NCBI GenBank assembly: GCA_023422775.1
Contig: JAFAGM010000076.1
Location: 1-64,000 of the forward strand
Source: Pseudomonadota bacterium
GTDB lineage: Bacteria > Pseudomonadota > Alphaproteobacteria > Rhizobiales > Xanthobacteraceae
DNA: 64,000 nucleotides
Direction: 5' to 3'
How positions within the stretch are numbered: the stretch's first letter is position 1; every line of letters starts with the position of its first letter. Positions 7,166-14,826 of this stretch are shown here, piece by piece. Position numbers and translations under genes: made by a program. The notes beneath the pieces are model-generated. The model did not search any database, had not been told where the DNA came from, and was given only the letters and a program-made list of their open reading frames with translations.

Positions 7166-8406
7166 GTCATTGACCGACCGGGTTGGACGATAGAGTTCAA
7201 GTGAGACGCCCACAGAACGAGAGCGCGGCGCTTTTCCGCGGCTCGTTCGTATTGGTCATAATGCTTCGACCCGACATCCGTCGGTGTGTGGTTAAAGCAA
7301 GCGTCCCGATCCTCCTTTGATATGCCGAGTGCGGATAGCCGCGTCGCCACAGTACGGCGAAGGTCATGAGGGGAGGGAGGGTCGGCCTTCCATGTCGCGA
7401 GCGCGGCGCCATCAATTTTGGTCAACACCCGACGCATCGCTACGGTGAGCGAGTGGCCAGTGATCGGACCTCCGGACTCGACAGGTGAGGGGAATAGATA
7501 ATCGTCTTCGTCTGAAATCAGTTCGATCGCAGCGAGAACGGTAAGACGGGCCGCTTCCGAGAGCGGAACGAGATGAGCGCGGCCGTTCTTGGAGCGCTCC
7601 GCCGGAAGCAACCAGACGGCTCGGTCCGATTTGTCCAGATCGGATAGTTCGGCGCGGTTGATGCCGGCAGATTCGCCGGGGCGGCAACCAGTCAAGAGCA
7701 CCAGGCGAAGCGCGAGCCCGACCTTCCGAGTAACAGGCGGCAGAACCACTCGGCGCCAAAATTGACGGATTTCATCGTCGGAAAGGACCCGCGTTTCTTG
7801 GTTCTCAACCCCACGCTTCCGTAGGCGGGAGCAGGGATTGGCGTCCATCAGGTCGGAGTCGACCGCGAAGCTGAAAACCATCGAGATCAGGGCTTGGACC
7901 CGGTTGGCCTGCACCGGGGAACCGGCCTTGACCATGCCTTCCACCAGTTCGATGACATCGCTGCGCCGTATGTGGTCGTAGCGGCGCTTACCCCATTTCG
8001 GTAGGACATGAAGGCGCAGGTTCCTGTCATCGGCGTCGGCGGACCGTTTGAACCGCCGGGCATGCTCTTCCATGTAGCGATCGGCGAGGGCCTGGAAGGT
8101 CTTGCTGCTGGCCTCCCGCCGGTCCTTGCGCTTCTCGGTGACTGGGTTGATCCCTTTGGCGACCTTGCCCCTGAGGGCATCAGCGGCCTCCCTGGCTTCC
8201 CCTAGTGACACGTCCGGATAGTGACCGATCGTGGACCTCGCATCCTTGCCCGACGCCGGGTCGCGGAAACGGAAGCTCCAGGATCGGACGCCAGCAGCAG
8301 TAACTCGGAAGGAGAGACCAGCACAGCGCAGGTCGGCTACCTCAATGCGCCCGGTGGCGGGAGGTTTAATGCCTTTCAGGGTGGTGTCAGTAAGGGCGCG
8401 GGCCAC
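7162..8406 (-). CDS. int: Tyrosine recombinase/integrase (P4-type, DUF4102)
   Basis: The GTG at 8406 (RBS TAGGAA 5 bases upstream) gives 414 residues starting VARALTDTTLKGIKPP, the usual start of P4-type integrases; the frame extends to 8478 without support. An N-terminal DUF4102 arm-binding domain (LSFRV, YPDVSLGEAREAAD) is followed by a SAM-like core-binding domain (about 105-205) and a catalytic domain. Catalytic residues are Arg242 (TGCRPGE), Lys273 (SKNGR), His347 and Arg350 (HDLRR), His373 (FNHT) and Tyr383 (KHYDQY). It should recombine the element with the tRNA-Phe gene whose fragment lies 200 bases upstream. Confidence 0.93.
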   Translation of the reverse strand: MARALTDTTLKGIKPPATGRIEVADLRCAGLSFRVTAAGVRSWSFRFRDPASGKDARSTIGHYPDVSLGEAREAADALRGKVAKGINPVTEKRKDRREASSKTFQALADRYMEEHARRFKRSADADDRNLRLHVLPKWGKRRYDHIRRSDVIELVEGMVKAGSPVQANRVQALISMVFSFAVDSDLMDANPCSRLRKRGVENQETRVLSDDEIRQFWRRVVLPPVTRKVGLALRLVLLTGCRPGESAGINRAELSDLDKSDRAVWLLPAERSKNGRAHLVPLSEAARLTVLAAIELISDEDDYLFPSPVESGGPITGHSLTVAMRRVLTKIDGAALATWKADPPSPHDLRRTVATRLSALGISKEDRDACFNHTPTDVGSKHYDQYERAAEKRRALVLWASHLNSIVQPGRSMT

Positions 8407-8419
8407 GCAGTTCCTATCT

Positions 8420-8473
8420 GCGTCCCCAGGGCCAGCCGCGGCCCCCAATATTCGCTGGGGACGCACTGGGGAC
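8420..8473. repeat. Inverted and direct TGGGGAC repeats upstream of int
   Basis: GCGTCCCCAG (8420-8429) and CTGGGGACGC (8455-8464) form a perfect 10-bp inverted repeat, and a further ACTGGGGAC follows at 8465-8473. The core TGGGGAC is the same heptamer as in the iteron-like array at 2139-2325. The site lies in the untranslated region before int if int starts at 8406. Confidence 0.6.
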
Positions 8474-8494
8474 TTCAATGGTTCCGATTGCGGC

Positions 8495-8520
8495 CGACCG
8501 TAGGCGACCGCACGCGACCG
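8495..8520. repeat. Three CGACCG hexamers at exact 10-bp spacing
   Basis: CGACCG occurs at 8495-8500, 8505-8510 and 8515-8520, one helical turn apart, between the integrase gene and the attachment site. Phased direct repeats of this kind are compatible with integrase arm-type or accessory protein sites. A chance occurrence in GC-rich DNA cannot be excluded. Confidence 0.5.
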
Positions 8521-8604
8521 ACAAAACCCTTATAATTGCTGCGTTTCATGATACAACAACTTCTCGCCATTGATCGCCAGAGAACGCCCAAGATTTATGT
8601 AAAA

Positions 8605-8652
8605 CGACTGAAAATCGCAGTGTCGGTGGTTCGATCCCGCCCCTGGGCACCA
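8605..8652 (+). other. Attachment site: 3' fragment of tRNA-Phe(GAA)
   Basis: The 48 bases start in the anticodon stem (CGA), contain the loop CTGAAAA with anticodon GAA, the stem TCGCA, the T arm GGTGG-TTCGATC-CCGCC, the 3' acceptor strand CCTGGGC, discriminator A and CCA at 8650-8652. The D arm and 5' acceptor strand are absent upstream, so it is not a functional tRNA. This is the usual duplicated end of a tRNA-integrated element. An intact tRNA-Phe with 5' acceptor GCCCAGG should lie at the other end of the element, left of the window. Confidence 0.88.
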
Positions 8653-8794
8653 TCATTCCCAAAATCCCCGTATTGCGAAGAAGTCCGCACAGCTAAGTCT
8701 CGCTGCGGCGTAGCCGGCTATTAACCACGCTCGCCGGGCACGGCTTCCCTGTTTCGCGCCTTACGTGCATTCTGGTCTCGTCTCGTGGCCGGCC

Positions 8795-9247
8795 ATGCAA
8801 ATGAAGTACGACACAAACAATATCGACGAAGCCACATACCTCGCGCTGCAGGGCTATCACTTCACGGTCACGCGCACGGGGCCGATCTCTGCGTCGTTTT
8901 CATTTGACACTGACAAACACTTCAACGAAGTCCGTGCCCGGTTCTGGAAGGGCGAGGTGAGCGTGCAACTTCACCGCTGGCTCGCCACGCGGGCTGCTCT
9001 GAAAAACGAATGCGCCGGTCAGGCGTTATCGGTGAATTGTGTCGCATCGCCGTCGCTCGCGCCGGCAGAGCGTGAGATGGCGGCAGGTATAAGAACCGGT
9101 CAAGCTTATTGGTACCATGACGGGGACACGATCAAGAGTGCGATGTATGGCAACAGATCGCTGCATATATCGCGGTTGGCAGACGGCAATTTCTACCTGA
9201 CGCGCGAGGACTCTCAACTTAAGCAGAACGCCATGCAGGTCAAGTAA
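8795..9247 (+). CDS. Conserved hypothetical protein next to the attachment site
   Basis: A 150-residue protein from the ATG at 8795 (a second ATG is at 8801; a GTG at 8765 would lengthen it). It begins MQMKYDTNNIDEATYLALQG, followed by YHFTVTRTGPISASFSFDT, the pattern of the short DUF5659-type domain, in which a strand pair precedes a helix (LHRWLATRAALKNECA). The C-terminal part (YWYHDGDTIKSAMYGNRSLH) is less familiar. It is cytoplasmic, with no signal peptide. It is the first gene outside the attachment site and belongs to the chromosome. Function unknown. Confidence 0.7.
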   Translation: MQMKYDTNNIDEATYLALQGYHFTVTRTGPISASFSFDTDKHFNEVRARFWKGEVSVQLHRWLATRAALKNECAGQALSVNCVASPSLAPAEREMAAGIRTGQAYWYHDGDTIKSAMYGNRSLHISRLADGNFYLTREDSQLKQNAMQVK

Positions 9248-9310
9248 TCGAGGCAAATCCGCGCCGACCCCGATGAGCGAAGCGACATCCGGGTTTGGGT
9301 TGGCCGCATC

Positions 9311-10735
9311 TCAGCCGGCGGTACGTTGCACACTGTTCTTCATCGGGAGAAATTCAAACGTCCAGTTCACGCCGGCGGGAGAAAAATCCAGTGTGCCGTT
9401 GCCGTTCAGGGCGCGAGGGACGATCTGCTCGATCACGACGTGGCCGAAGCCTCGCCGTTGCGGCGGCGAGACGAGGGGGCCGCCCTTTTCAAGCCAATGG
9501 ATTCGAACCTTCTCGTCTGTTTCGTTGACCTGCCAGCGGATCGACACCTCGCCGTGCGGTCCCGACAGGGCTCCGTACTTTGAAGCATTGGTCGCGAGTT
9601 CGTGCAAAGCCAGGCCCAGATGTTGTACGACGTCGGGTTTCAGGATGATCGGGGGGCCGGCCGCGTCGATCCTGCCTGCGTTGGTTTCGCCGAAGGGCCG
9701 CATCTGCGCCGATACGAGATCGTGGAACGACGCGCCGCGCCAGCCGTCCTGCACCAGCAGATCGTGACAATGCGCGAGCGCATGCAGCCGCTCCGAAAAG
9801 CGCATTTGATACTGCTTCACGTCGACCGCATGTCGCGCGGTCTGGTTGGCGAGCGCCATGACCACCGTAAGAAGATTCTTGGTGCGGTGTGAGAGCTCAT
9901 CCATGATGAACCGGATGTGCTCTTCGCGGCGCCTCTGTTCGCTGATATCGACGTGAGTCCCGATCCAGCGGTAGACGGTCGATGTCGTGTCGCGCAGGGG
10001 AATCGCCCGGGTCAGGAATGGACGGTGTTGTCCATCCTTTCCGAGCAGTGACAGTTCCATCTCCAGCGCCGTTCCGGCTTGAAGGGATTCCGTCCAGCGG
10101 CGGCGGGCCTCCGGCAATGACGCAGGCGCGAGCAGGGCCTGCCAGTCAAACGCACCGACATCACCGGGCTGCGCGCCCGTGTAGTCGTACCAATGGCTAT
10201 TGAACCAGAAAATCCGTCCGTCGGCCTCGGCCATCCAGACCAGTTGCGGGATGGAGTCGGCCAGGATGTGAAATTGCCGTTCGCTGGCCCGAAGTGCTGC
10301 TTCGACGCGCTTGCGTTCGGTGATCTCCTCGGCCGCGACGTTGACGCCCACAATCTTGCCGTCCGGCCCCCGCATCGGATGCCAGTAGGTGATCCACGCA
10401 CGGTCTTCGACCTGATCGGGACGTTGCCCGGCTACCTCGATCCCGGTTACCGGCTCGCCCGTTGCCATGATCGAGCGGACGATCGCCTCGACCGAGTCGG
10501 CCAACGCAGGCACGCACTCTCGCACCGTTCGTCCCAGGTGGCCCTCGATCGAAATGCCGCATATTTCAGTGAGGTGCTGGTTGATTTGCAGGTAGCGGCA
10601 GTCAGGGGACAGGAATGCAAGCCCGATCGGCGCGGTATCGTAGATGTGCTGCAGCGCCGGCTGCTGGACAAAGGACAGGCCGGGCTGGGAAACCGGCTGA
10701 CCCGCCGTCGCCTCATGGTCTGCCTTGTCCGCCAA
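9311..10735 (-). CDS. PAS-PAS HWE-family sensor histidine kinase
   Basis: A 474-residue soluble kinase without membrane segments. There are two PAS/PAC domains: about 28-145 (APIGLAFLSPDCRYLQINQH, ITERKRVE) and about 153-270 (WFNSHWYDYTGAQPG, VDISEQRRRE). The HWE dimerisation/phosphotransfer helix has the acceptor His near 283 in ELSHRTKNLLTVV. The ATPase region has LHELATNASKYGAL (about 377-390) and the RGFG turn. HWE kinases are abundant in rhizobia and act on single-domain or PhyR-type receivers. No partner regulator lies beside it, so its output is unknown. It converges with the gene at 8795. Confidence 0.9.
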   Translation of the reverse strand: MADKADHEATAGQPVSQPGLSFVQQPALQHIYDTAPIGLAFLSPDCRYLQINQHLTEICGISIEGHLGRTVRECVPALADSVEAIVRSIMATGEPVTGIEVAGQRPDQVEDRAWITYWHPMRGPDGKIVGVNVAAEEITERKRVEAALRASERQFHILADSIPQLVWMAEADGRIFWFNSHWYDYTGAQPGDVGAFDWQALLAPASLPEARRRWTESLQAGTALEMELSLLGKDGQHRPFLTRAIPLRDTTSTVYRWIGTHVDISEQRRREEHIRFIMDELSHRTKNLLTVVMALANQTARHAVDVKQYQMRFSERLHALAHCHDLLVQDGWRGASFHDLVSAQMRPFGETNAGRIDAAGPPIILKPDVVQHLGLALHELATNASKYGALSGPHGEVSIRWQVNETDEKVRIHWLEKGGPLVSPPQRRGFGHVVIEQIVPRALNGNGTLDFSPAGVNWTFEFLPMKNSVQRTAG

Positions 10736-11194
10736 CAGACGCCTCCCTGGCGCTTCATGGTCCGTACCCTGCGCCTAATCTGTCGAAACACCAATCGGCC
10801 TACAACTCGAATTGCGGGAACTGATCGATGTGGTGCCGTCAGCGAGGAAAGCCTCCGCGGCACGGTCTGTCGACGATGCCGTTGTCGGAGACAGGGTGCA
10901 AGTACCCGAGCCTGCTGGAACAAACGGCCAGGGCCTTGCCAGGTTCCTGCACCTTGACCGTTTACAAAATCATACAACCGGAGGTAAAGAACAGGTTAAG
11001 AAAATCGATTTGAAATGGTAAAGTTTGGGACGCGCTCTGAGGAATGGGAACCTGTGGACCGCGAAACAGCCTAACCAGGCTTTGAACGTCGTGTCGGGTA
11101 TCGAACTCTGGTCGCAAGATGCCCGGAGTCGATCGGTGCCGATCTGCGCTACTTGCTGCGCGCCACCGCAACTCGTGCTCCCTGAAACAGCGCT
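10736..11194. other. 459-bp stretch without a supported gene
   Basis: Short open frames here lack a convincing RBS or protein-like composition. The part around 10960-11030 is AT-richer than its surroundings and could hold the promoter of the HWE kinase or of an unseen small RNA. No strong terminator, palindrome or RNA gene was recognised. Confidence 0.5.
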
Positions 11195-11458
11195 CTACTG
11201 ATAGAGCCACCACCGTGCCAGCCATAATGCGGCTAGATAGATCGTGCCGAGGGCGGCTGCGAAGATCAGTGTGAGGGGCCACAGGTTGGATCCGTGGTAC
11301 AGTGCGAATAGACTGAAACATAGTGCGGGCGCGGTCAGGAGCAGCGGCGCCAGCGCAGCCAGACGCCAACCGCCGGGCCATCGCCATATCGTCGCCGGCT
11401 GGACCACAAAATAGGCTGGCACGCCCGCCATGACGACGAGGCCGAGGATCATCTCCAT
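11195..11458 (-). CDS. Small integral membrane protein (87 aa)
   Basis: An almost entirely hydrophobic protein with three predicted membrane segments: MILGLVVMAGVPAYFVV, a central LAALAPLLLTAPALCFSLFA and a C-terminal LIFAAALGTIYLAALWLA, ending RWWLYQ. It resembles small uncharacterised inner-membrane proteins of Bradyrhizobium. It is followed by higBA remnants on the same strand but separated by about 100 bases, so it is probably its own unit. Function unknown. Confidence 0.7.
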   Translation of the reverse strand: MEMILGLVVMAGVPAYFVVQPATIWRWPGGWRLAALAPLLLTAPALCFSLFALYHGSNLWPLTLIFAAALGTIYLAALWLARWWLYQ

Positions 11459-11566
11459 CCTAGCCGGTCGGATTTGCGTTTCCCTTAATGCCGGAAGTCC
11501 GAAACGACGTTCTTGTTTCGGTTTGTGCCGATACTCGCAAACCGTCTCGCTTATTCGAGCTACTGC

Positions 11567-11863
11567 TCACGCCGCCTCGTAGGTCGCGATCTTCTTGATC
11601 TGCGGCGCGAGCTTGTCTTCGGCCGTTTCGAGGTCGTAACGCGCCTGAATGTTCATCCAGAACGCTCCCCCGGTTTTGAAGAACTTGCCGAGCCGCAGCG
11701 CGGTGTCGGCCGTCACGGGCTTTTCTTCGCGCGCGATGCGTTCGATCCGGGTGCGCGGCACGTGCAGTGCGGCCGCAACCGAGTAGGGCGTCAGTTTGAG
11801 CGGAACGAGAAATTCTTCCCGCAGGATCTCGCCTGGATGGATTGGCGGAAGTTTCTTTGCCAC
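11567..11863 (-). CDS. higA: HigA-family antitoxin
   Basis: A 98-residue protein from the GTG at 11863, chosen because AGGAG lies 7 bases upstream, partly within the higB stop region. It has the HigA opening PPIHPGEILREEFLVPL, then the helix-turn-helix (TPYSVAAALHVPRTRIERIA, ADTALRLGKFF) and the typical ending WMNIQARYDLETAEDKLA. HigA neutralises the HigB mRNA interferase and represses its own operon. The gene looks complete. The partner toxin gene next to it lacks its 5' part, so this antitoxin may now be an orphan. Confidence 0.93.
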   Translation of the reverse strand: MAKKLPPIHPGEILREEFLVPLKLTPYSVAAALHVPRTRIERIAREEKPVTADTALRLGKFFKTGGAFWMNIQARYDLETAEDKLAPQIKKIATYEAA

Positions 11864-11873
11864 GTGCAAACTC

Positions 11874-12050
11874 CTAGCGATAGTCGATTATCTCCACGTC
11901 TTCAGGACCCGCGTCGGTCCACCGAAACACGATCCGCCACTGATCATTGATACGGATCGAGTGCTTGCCCGCCAAGTTGCCCTTGAGTGGCTCGAGACGG
12001 TTGCCGGGAGGCGCCTTCAGGGCTTCGAGGAAGTCGGCGGAATCGACCAT
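11874..12050 (-). pseudogene. higB: higB toxin gene, 5'-truncated
   Basis: From the ATG at 12050 there are 58 residues: MVDSADFLEALKAPPGNRLE, then PLKGNLAGKHSIRINDQWRI, ending VEIIDYR. This is the conserved C-terminal two thirds of HigB/RelE-type toxins, which are normally about 92 residues. The N-terminal helices are missing. Reading upstream, only six codons separate this ATG from the TGA of tctC in the same frame, so the 5' end appears lost in a deletion joining the two genes. HigA follows after 10 bases. The product may be inactive or an antitoxin-binding remnant. Confidence 0.85.
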
Positions 12051-12068
12051 GCGCCTCGTGTGGCGCCT

Positions 12069-13046
12069 TCACTTCTGTTCTTGCGCCTTCATCTCTTCCG
12101 CGAACGGCTGCAGCGCCTTGTTCATCTCGTCGAGACGCTTCTGCCATTCGGCGCCGGGCATGAACGCGAGCACGGCAGCGTCGCCGGGCGAGGCCTTGAT
12201 GTACTCGGGGTCGCGCAGGCCTTCGGCGATGGCGGCTTCGAGTTTTTTGGCGACCTCGTCGGGAGTAGCCTTCGGCGCAGCGAAGCCGCGTTCGGCGGTC
12301 ATCGTGACCGGGACGCCCAATTCCTCCGCGGTCGGAACGTCGGGGAGGGCCGACGAACGCTGCTTCGACAGGATGGCGAGGGCGCGGAGCGGTCCCTTGT
12401 TGCCGCCGTGCAGTTCGGGCACTTCGCTGACGCTGACCATGCCGATCTGCAGATGGCCGCCGAGAAGATCGGTCCGCTGCACGGCCGTGCCGCGGTAGGA
12501 GATTTCGTTCGGCTCCACCTTCGCAGCGCCTGCCAGCATGCGGATCGCCAGATGTCCGTTGGTGCCCGCGCCGTTATGGCCGAACGTCACCGATCCCGGT
12601 TTGCTGCGCAGCGCCGCCAGAACGTCGGCAAGCGTCGTAAATTTGCTGTCCGCGGGCACCACGATCACGCTCGGGTCGTCGACCACGCGCGCGATCAGGC
12701 GGATCTCGTCCATGCCGTACTGGGTCTTTCGCGTCATCGGGATGAAATTGTAGCCGGGCACGTTGACCACGCCGATCGAGTAGGCATCCGGCGCGGCGCG
12801 CTGGATCGTGGCAAACGCGATCTCGCCGCCGGCACCGGGCTTGTTCAACACGACGAACTTGGCCTTGCCGCCCAGTTTCTGCTCGACGATCGGCAATAGC
12901 TTGCGCGCCATGACGTCGGTCGCGCCGCCGGGCGCAAAGCCGATGACGACTTCGATCGGCTTGTCGTCCGGCCATCCCGCCCAGGCCGGCCCGCAAGCAA
13001 CGAATCCCAATGCTGCTGCAACCAGCGCGACGACCTTACCATGCAT
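12069..13046 (-). CDS. TctC/Bug-family periplasmic substrate-binding protein
   Basis: A 325-residue exported protein: signal peptide MHGKVVALVAAALGFVACGP with cleavage near AWA-G, then the Bug-family motifs PIEVVIGFAPGGATDVMAR, GGKAKFVVLNKPGAGGEIAF, GHNGAGTNGHLA and DVPTAEELG. These proteins bind carboxylates for tripartite tricarboxylate transporters (TctABC). No tctA or tctB lies nearby, so it is an orphan binding protein of the type expanded in many proteobacteria. Its stop is 18 bases from the truncated higB and in the same frame. The ligand is unknown. Confidence 0.88.
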   Translation of the reverse strand: MHGKVVALVAAALGFVACGPAWAGWPDDKPIEVVIGFAPGGATDVMARKLLPIVEQKLGGKAKFVVLNKPGAGGEIAFATIQRAAPDAYSIGVVNVPGYNFIPMTRKTQYGMDEIRLIARVVDDPSVIVVPADSKFTTLADVLAALRSKPGSVTFGHNGAGTNGHLAIRMLAGAAKVEPNEISYRGTAVQRTDLLGGHLQIGMVSVSEVPELHGGNKGPLRALAILSKQRSSALPDVPTAEELGVPVTMTAERGFAAPKATPDEVAKKLEAAIAEGLRDPEYIKASPGDAAVLAFMPGAEWQKRLDEMNKALQPFAEEMKAQEQK

Positions 13047-13476
13047 GACATTCCAACCCTGTTCTTGTTGTTAGCCGGTCGCCCGTCGCCAAGGGCAGCG
13101 CGACCGATGAATGACGTGGATCGCTTGTAACTGCGGGGGTCGCCGAAGAACAGCGAGCAGCACGCATAGCCCCATGAGCGGGCTGTCCGCCGCAGCCATT
13201 TGCTGCCGCGACTGCCGGCTGATTTGCCTCAAGCGCAAGACCGGAGTGCCACTGCGGGATGCGACCGAACGGCACGAGACGTCAACGGTGGAGTAGATGG
13301 GCCGCGGCGAACTGATCGTCCGGTCGATCCGGACGATGACAGCGTTGTTTGACAAGTTCAATCCGAACGATGACGACGCGAGTTCGCGTGCTTTGGCCGT
13401 GATGGCCGGGCTTGTCCCGGCCCGCCGCGAAGATCGCAGCGATCACCGTCGGTACGCCATAGATGACGTGTCTTGC
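13047..13476. other. 430-bp stretch without a supported gene
   Basis: The part at about 13395-13425 (GATGGCCGGGCTTGTCCCGG) is a fragment of a dispersed palindromic repeat seen elsewhere in the window. The rest lies between the tctC start and the TetR stop. A short Cys-rich frame on the plus strand (13111-13296) has no RBS and is not accepted as a gene. Confidence 0.5.
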
Positions 13477-14082
13477 CTAGCGATCGCCCAGCACGAGATC
13501 GACGGTATGCGCGGCAATCTTCCGAAGCTGGGCCTCGTCACCGAAGGCGCGCTCCAGCACGGCGAGCCCGCGCGTGACGGTGGCGATGTGCAAGGCGGCG
13601 CTCTCGGGGTCTCCCTCGAACTCGCCGCGCGCGGCGCCCTCGGACAACGCTGCCTGAACCAGGCCGGTGATGTGCGCCACCAGATCGGCAAAGGCCTTGC
13701 GCGCGTTCTCGTCCAGCCCTTCTCCTTCGACAGACCCGAGCTCCATCAGTCCCCGCGTGGTCGGGCATCCGCGCGGCGGCGAGCCGGAGCGAAAATTCCT
13801 GATCGCCAGATCGAAGAACGCCGTGAGTCGCTCCCGCAACGTCCCCGAACCAAGCACCTTCCGGATCGCGCCGAGATATTCGCCCGCATAGCGCTCGTAG
13901 GCGACGAGAAACAGCGCCTCCTTGCTGCCGAAGGCGTTGTAGAGGCTGCCGCGCTGAACGCCCGCATCCCGCGCGATGTCGGAGAGCGACGTTCCCCGCA
14001 CCCCCTTGCGCCAGAACTGCTCGAAGGCGACGCGCAGCACTTCGTCGTGATCAAACTCTCGCGGCCGCAAGCACCCCTCCAA
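13477..14082 (-). CDS. TetR/AcrR-family transcriptional regulator
   Basis: A 201-residue regulator. The start is a TTG at 14082; an in-frame TTG at 14070, just after GGAGGGG, would give the more typical start RPREFDHDEV. The N-terminal DNA-binding domain has FRKG-like FWRKGVRGTSLSDIARDAGV, then QRGSLYNAFGSKEALFL. The ligand domain has SPPRGCPTTRGLMEL, typical of the YcdC/LmrA-like TetR_C subgroup. It is divergent from the tautomerase gene at 14258 and probably controls it from the palindrome at 14118. The ligand is unknown. Confidence 0.9.
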   Translation of the reverse strand: MEGCLRPREFDHDEVLRVAFEQFWRKGVRGTSLSDIARDAGVQRGSLYNAFGSKEALFLVAYERYAGEYLGAIRKVLGSGTLRERLTAFFDLAIRNFRSGSPPRGCPTTRGLMELGSVEGEGLDENARKAFADLVAHITGLVQAALSEGAARGEFEGDPESAALHIATVTRGLAVLERAFGDEAQLRKIAAHTVDLVLGDR

Positions 14083-14117
14083 CTGTCGATCCGGCTCGTC
14101 ACGCGAGCCAAAAGTAT

Positions 14118-14132
14118 TTGACGCAACGTCAA
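14118..14132. promoter_or_regulatory. Palindrome, likely TetR operator
   Basis: TTGACGCAACGTCAA is a perfect 6-bp inverted repeat with a 3-base spacer, 36 bases upstream of the TetR start and 126 bases upstream of the tautomerase gene. A TetR-type dimer could bind it, and TTGACG may also be a -35 element. Inferred from position and symmetry only. Confidence 0.5.
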
Positions 14133-14257
14133 GAATGTGTTTTCAACATCGTGTCAAAAATAGTTGGGGTTGATAACGCGTTTCGTCAACGGGGTGAACC
14201 ACCCGTTGCGGAAGCCGCCGTATCGCGCCTCCACCGCACCGACAGAAGGGATCCACG

Positions 14258-14638
14258 ATGCCGCTGATTCACATCTCGATGCGCGCCGGCAAGCCGGAAG
14301 CCTATCGGCAGGCGATCTTCGACAGCCTCTACCGCGCGATGCGGGAAGCGCTCGACGTGCCCGAGGACGACCAGTTCATGACCATTCGGGAGCATGCCGC
14401 CGCGAACTTCCGCACCAGCACTTCCTGCTATGGCGTCAGCCGGACCGAAGACGTCGTCTACATCCAGATCACCGTGTTCGACACCCGCACCACCGAGCAG
14501 AAGAAGGCGCTGTATCGGCGCGCCGCGGAGCTGCTCGGCGAAAACCCCGGCATCCGGCCGGAGAACGTGTTCGTGAACATCCTGGAGTCCGCGAAGGAGA
14601 ACTGGTCGGTCGGCCACGGCTTGGCGCAATTCGCGTGA
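14258..14638 (+). CDS. Tautomerase-family protein
   Basis: A 126-residue protein starting MPLIHISMRAGKPEAYRQAI, so processing would expose Pro1, the catalytic base of the 4-oxalocrotonate tautomerase superfamily. Two repeated beta-alpha-beta units are suggested: the N-terminal one, then VVYIQITVFDTRTTEQKKAL and ENVFVNILESAKENWSVGHG. The length (about 125) fits the long, fused tautomerase subgroup related to 4-oxalocrotonate or malonate-semialdehyde-type enzymes. It is divergent from a TetR regulator, which suggests induction by a substrate, possibly an aromatic or halogenated acid. Confidence 0.85.
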   Translation: MPLIHISMRAGKPEAYRQAIFDSLYRAMREALDVPEDDQFMTIREHAAANFRTSTSCYGVSRTEDVVYIQITVFDTRTTEQKKALYRRAAELLGENPGIRPENVFVNILESAKENWSVGHGLAQFA

Positions 14639-14826
14639 GGCCCGAATCCGGCCAGCTTCAGGCAACCGACACATCCTGGAGTTCCCGGGACATTCCCGAG
14701 CGCCTCCCGTGGTGTCGACGTATCTCGCCTACAATTCCATCGTCGGATCGGGCATGGTATTGGATCGCCGCTGGCGTTGCCTGTCGGATCGCAAAGGCAT
14801 CTGCTTCCGAACCGGGAAGTTGCTCC

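Larger units (their letters stand above)
1..8652. mobile_element. Right-hand part of an integrated element (island, satellite or integrative plasmid)
   Basis: The segment is bounded on the right by a 3' tRNA-Phe fragment (8605-8652). Next to it lie a tyrosine integrase, an excisionase-like protein and a long overlapping minus-strand operon with a Toprim/DUF927 primase-helicase. Genes to the right are ordinary chromosomal ones. The left end is outside the window. The intact tRNA-Phe should lie there, because the fragment here keeps only the 3' part of the gene with its CCA end. No conjugation, capsid or terminase gene is visible in this part, so the type of element is inferred. The IS fragment at the far left may be a later insertion. 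Confidence 0.8.

Noticed and set aside
8581..8652. A complete tRNA gene
   Set aside because: Only the 3' part of a tRNA-Phe is present; the D arm and 5' acceptor are missing, and the upstream bases do not pair.
13111..13296. Cys-rich plus-strand frame
   Set aside because: No RBS, overlapping repeat DNA, and no recognisable domain; GC-rich DNA gives many such frames.
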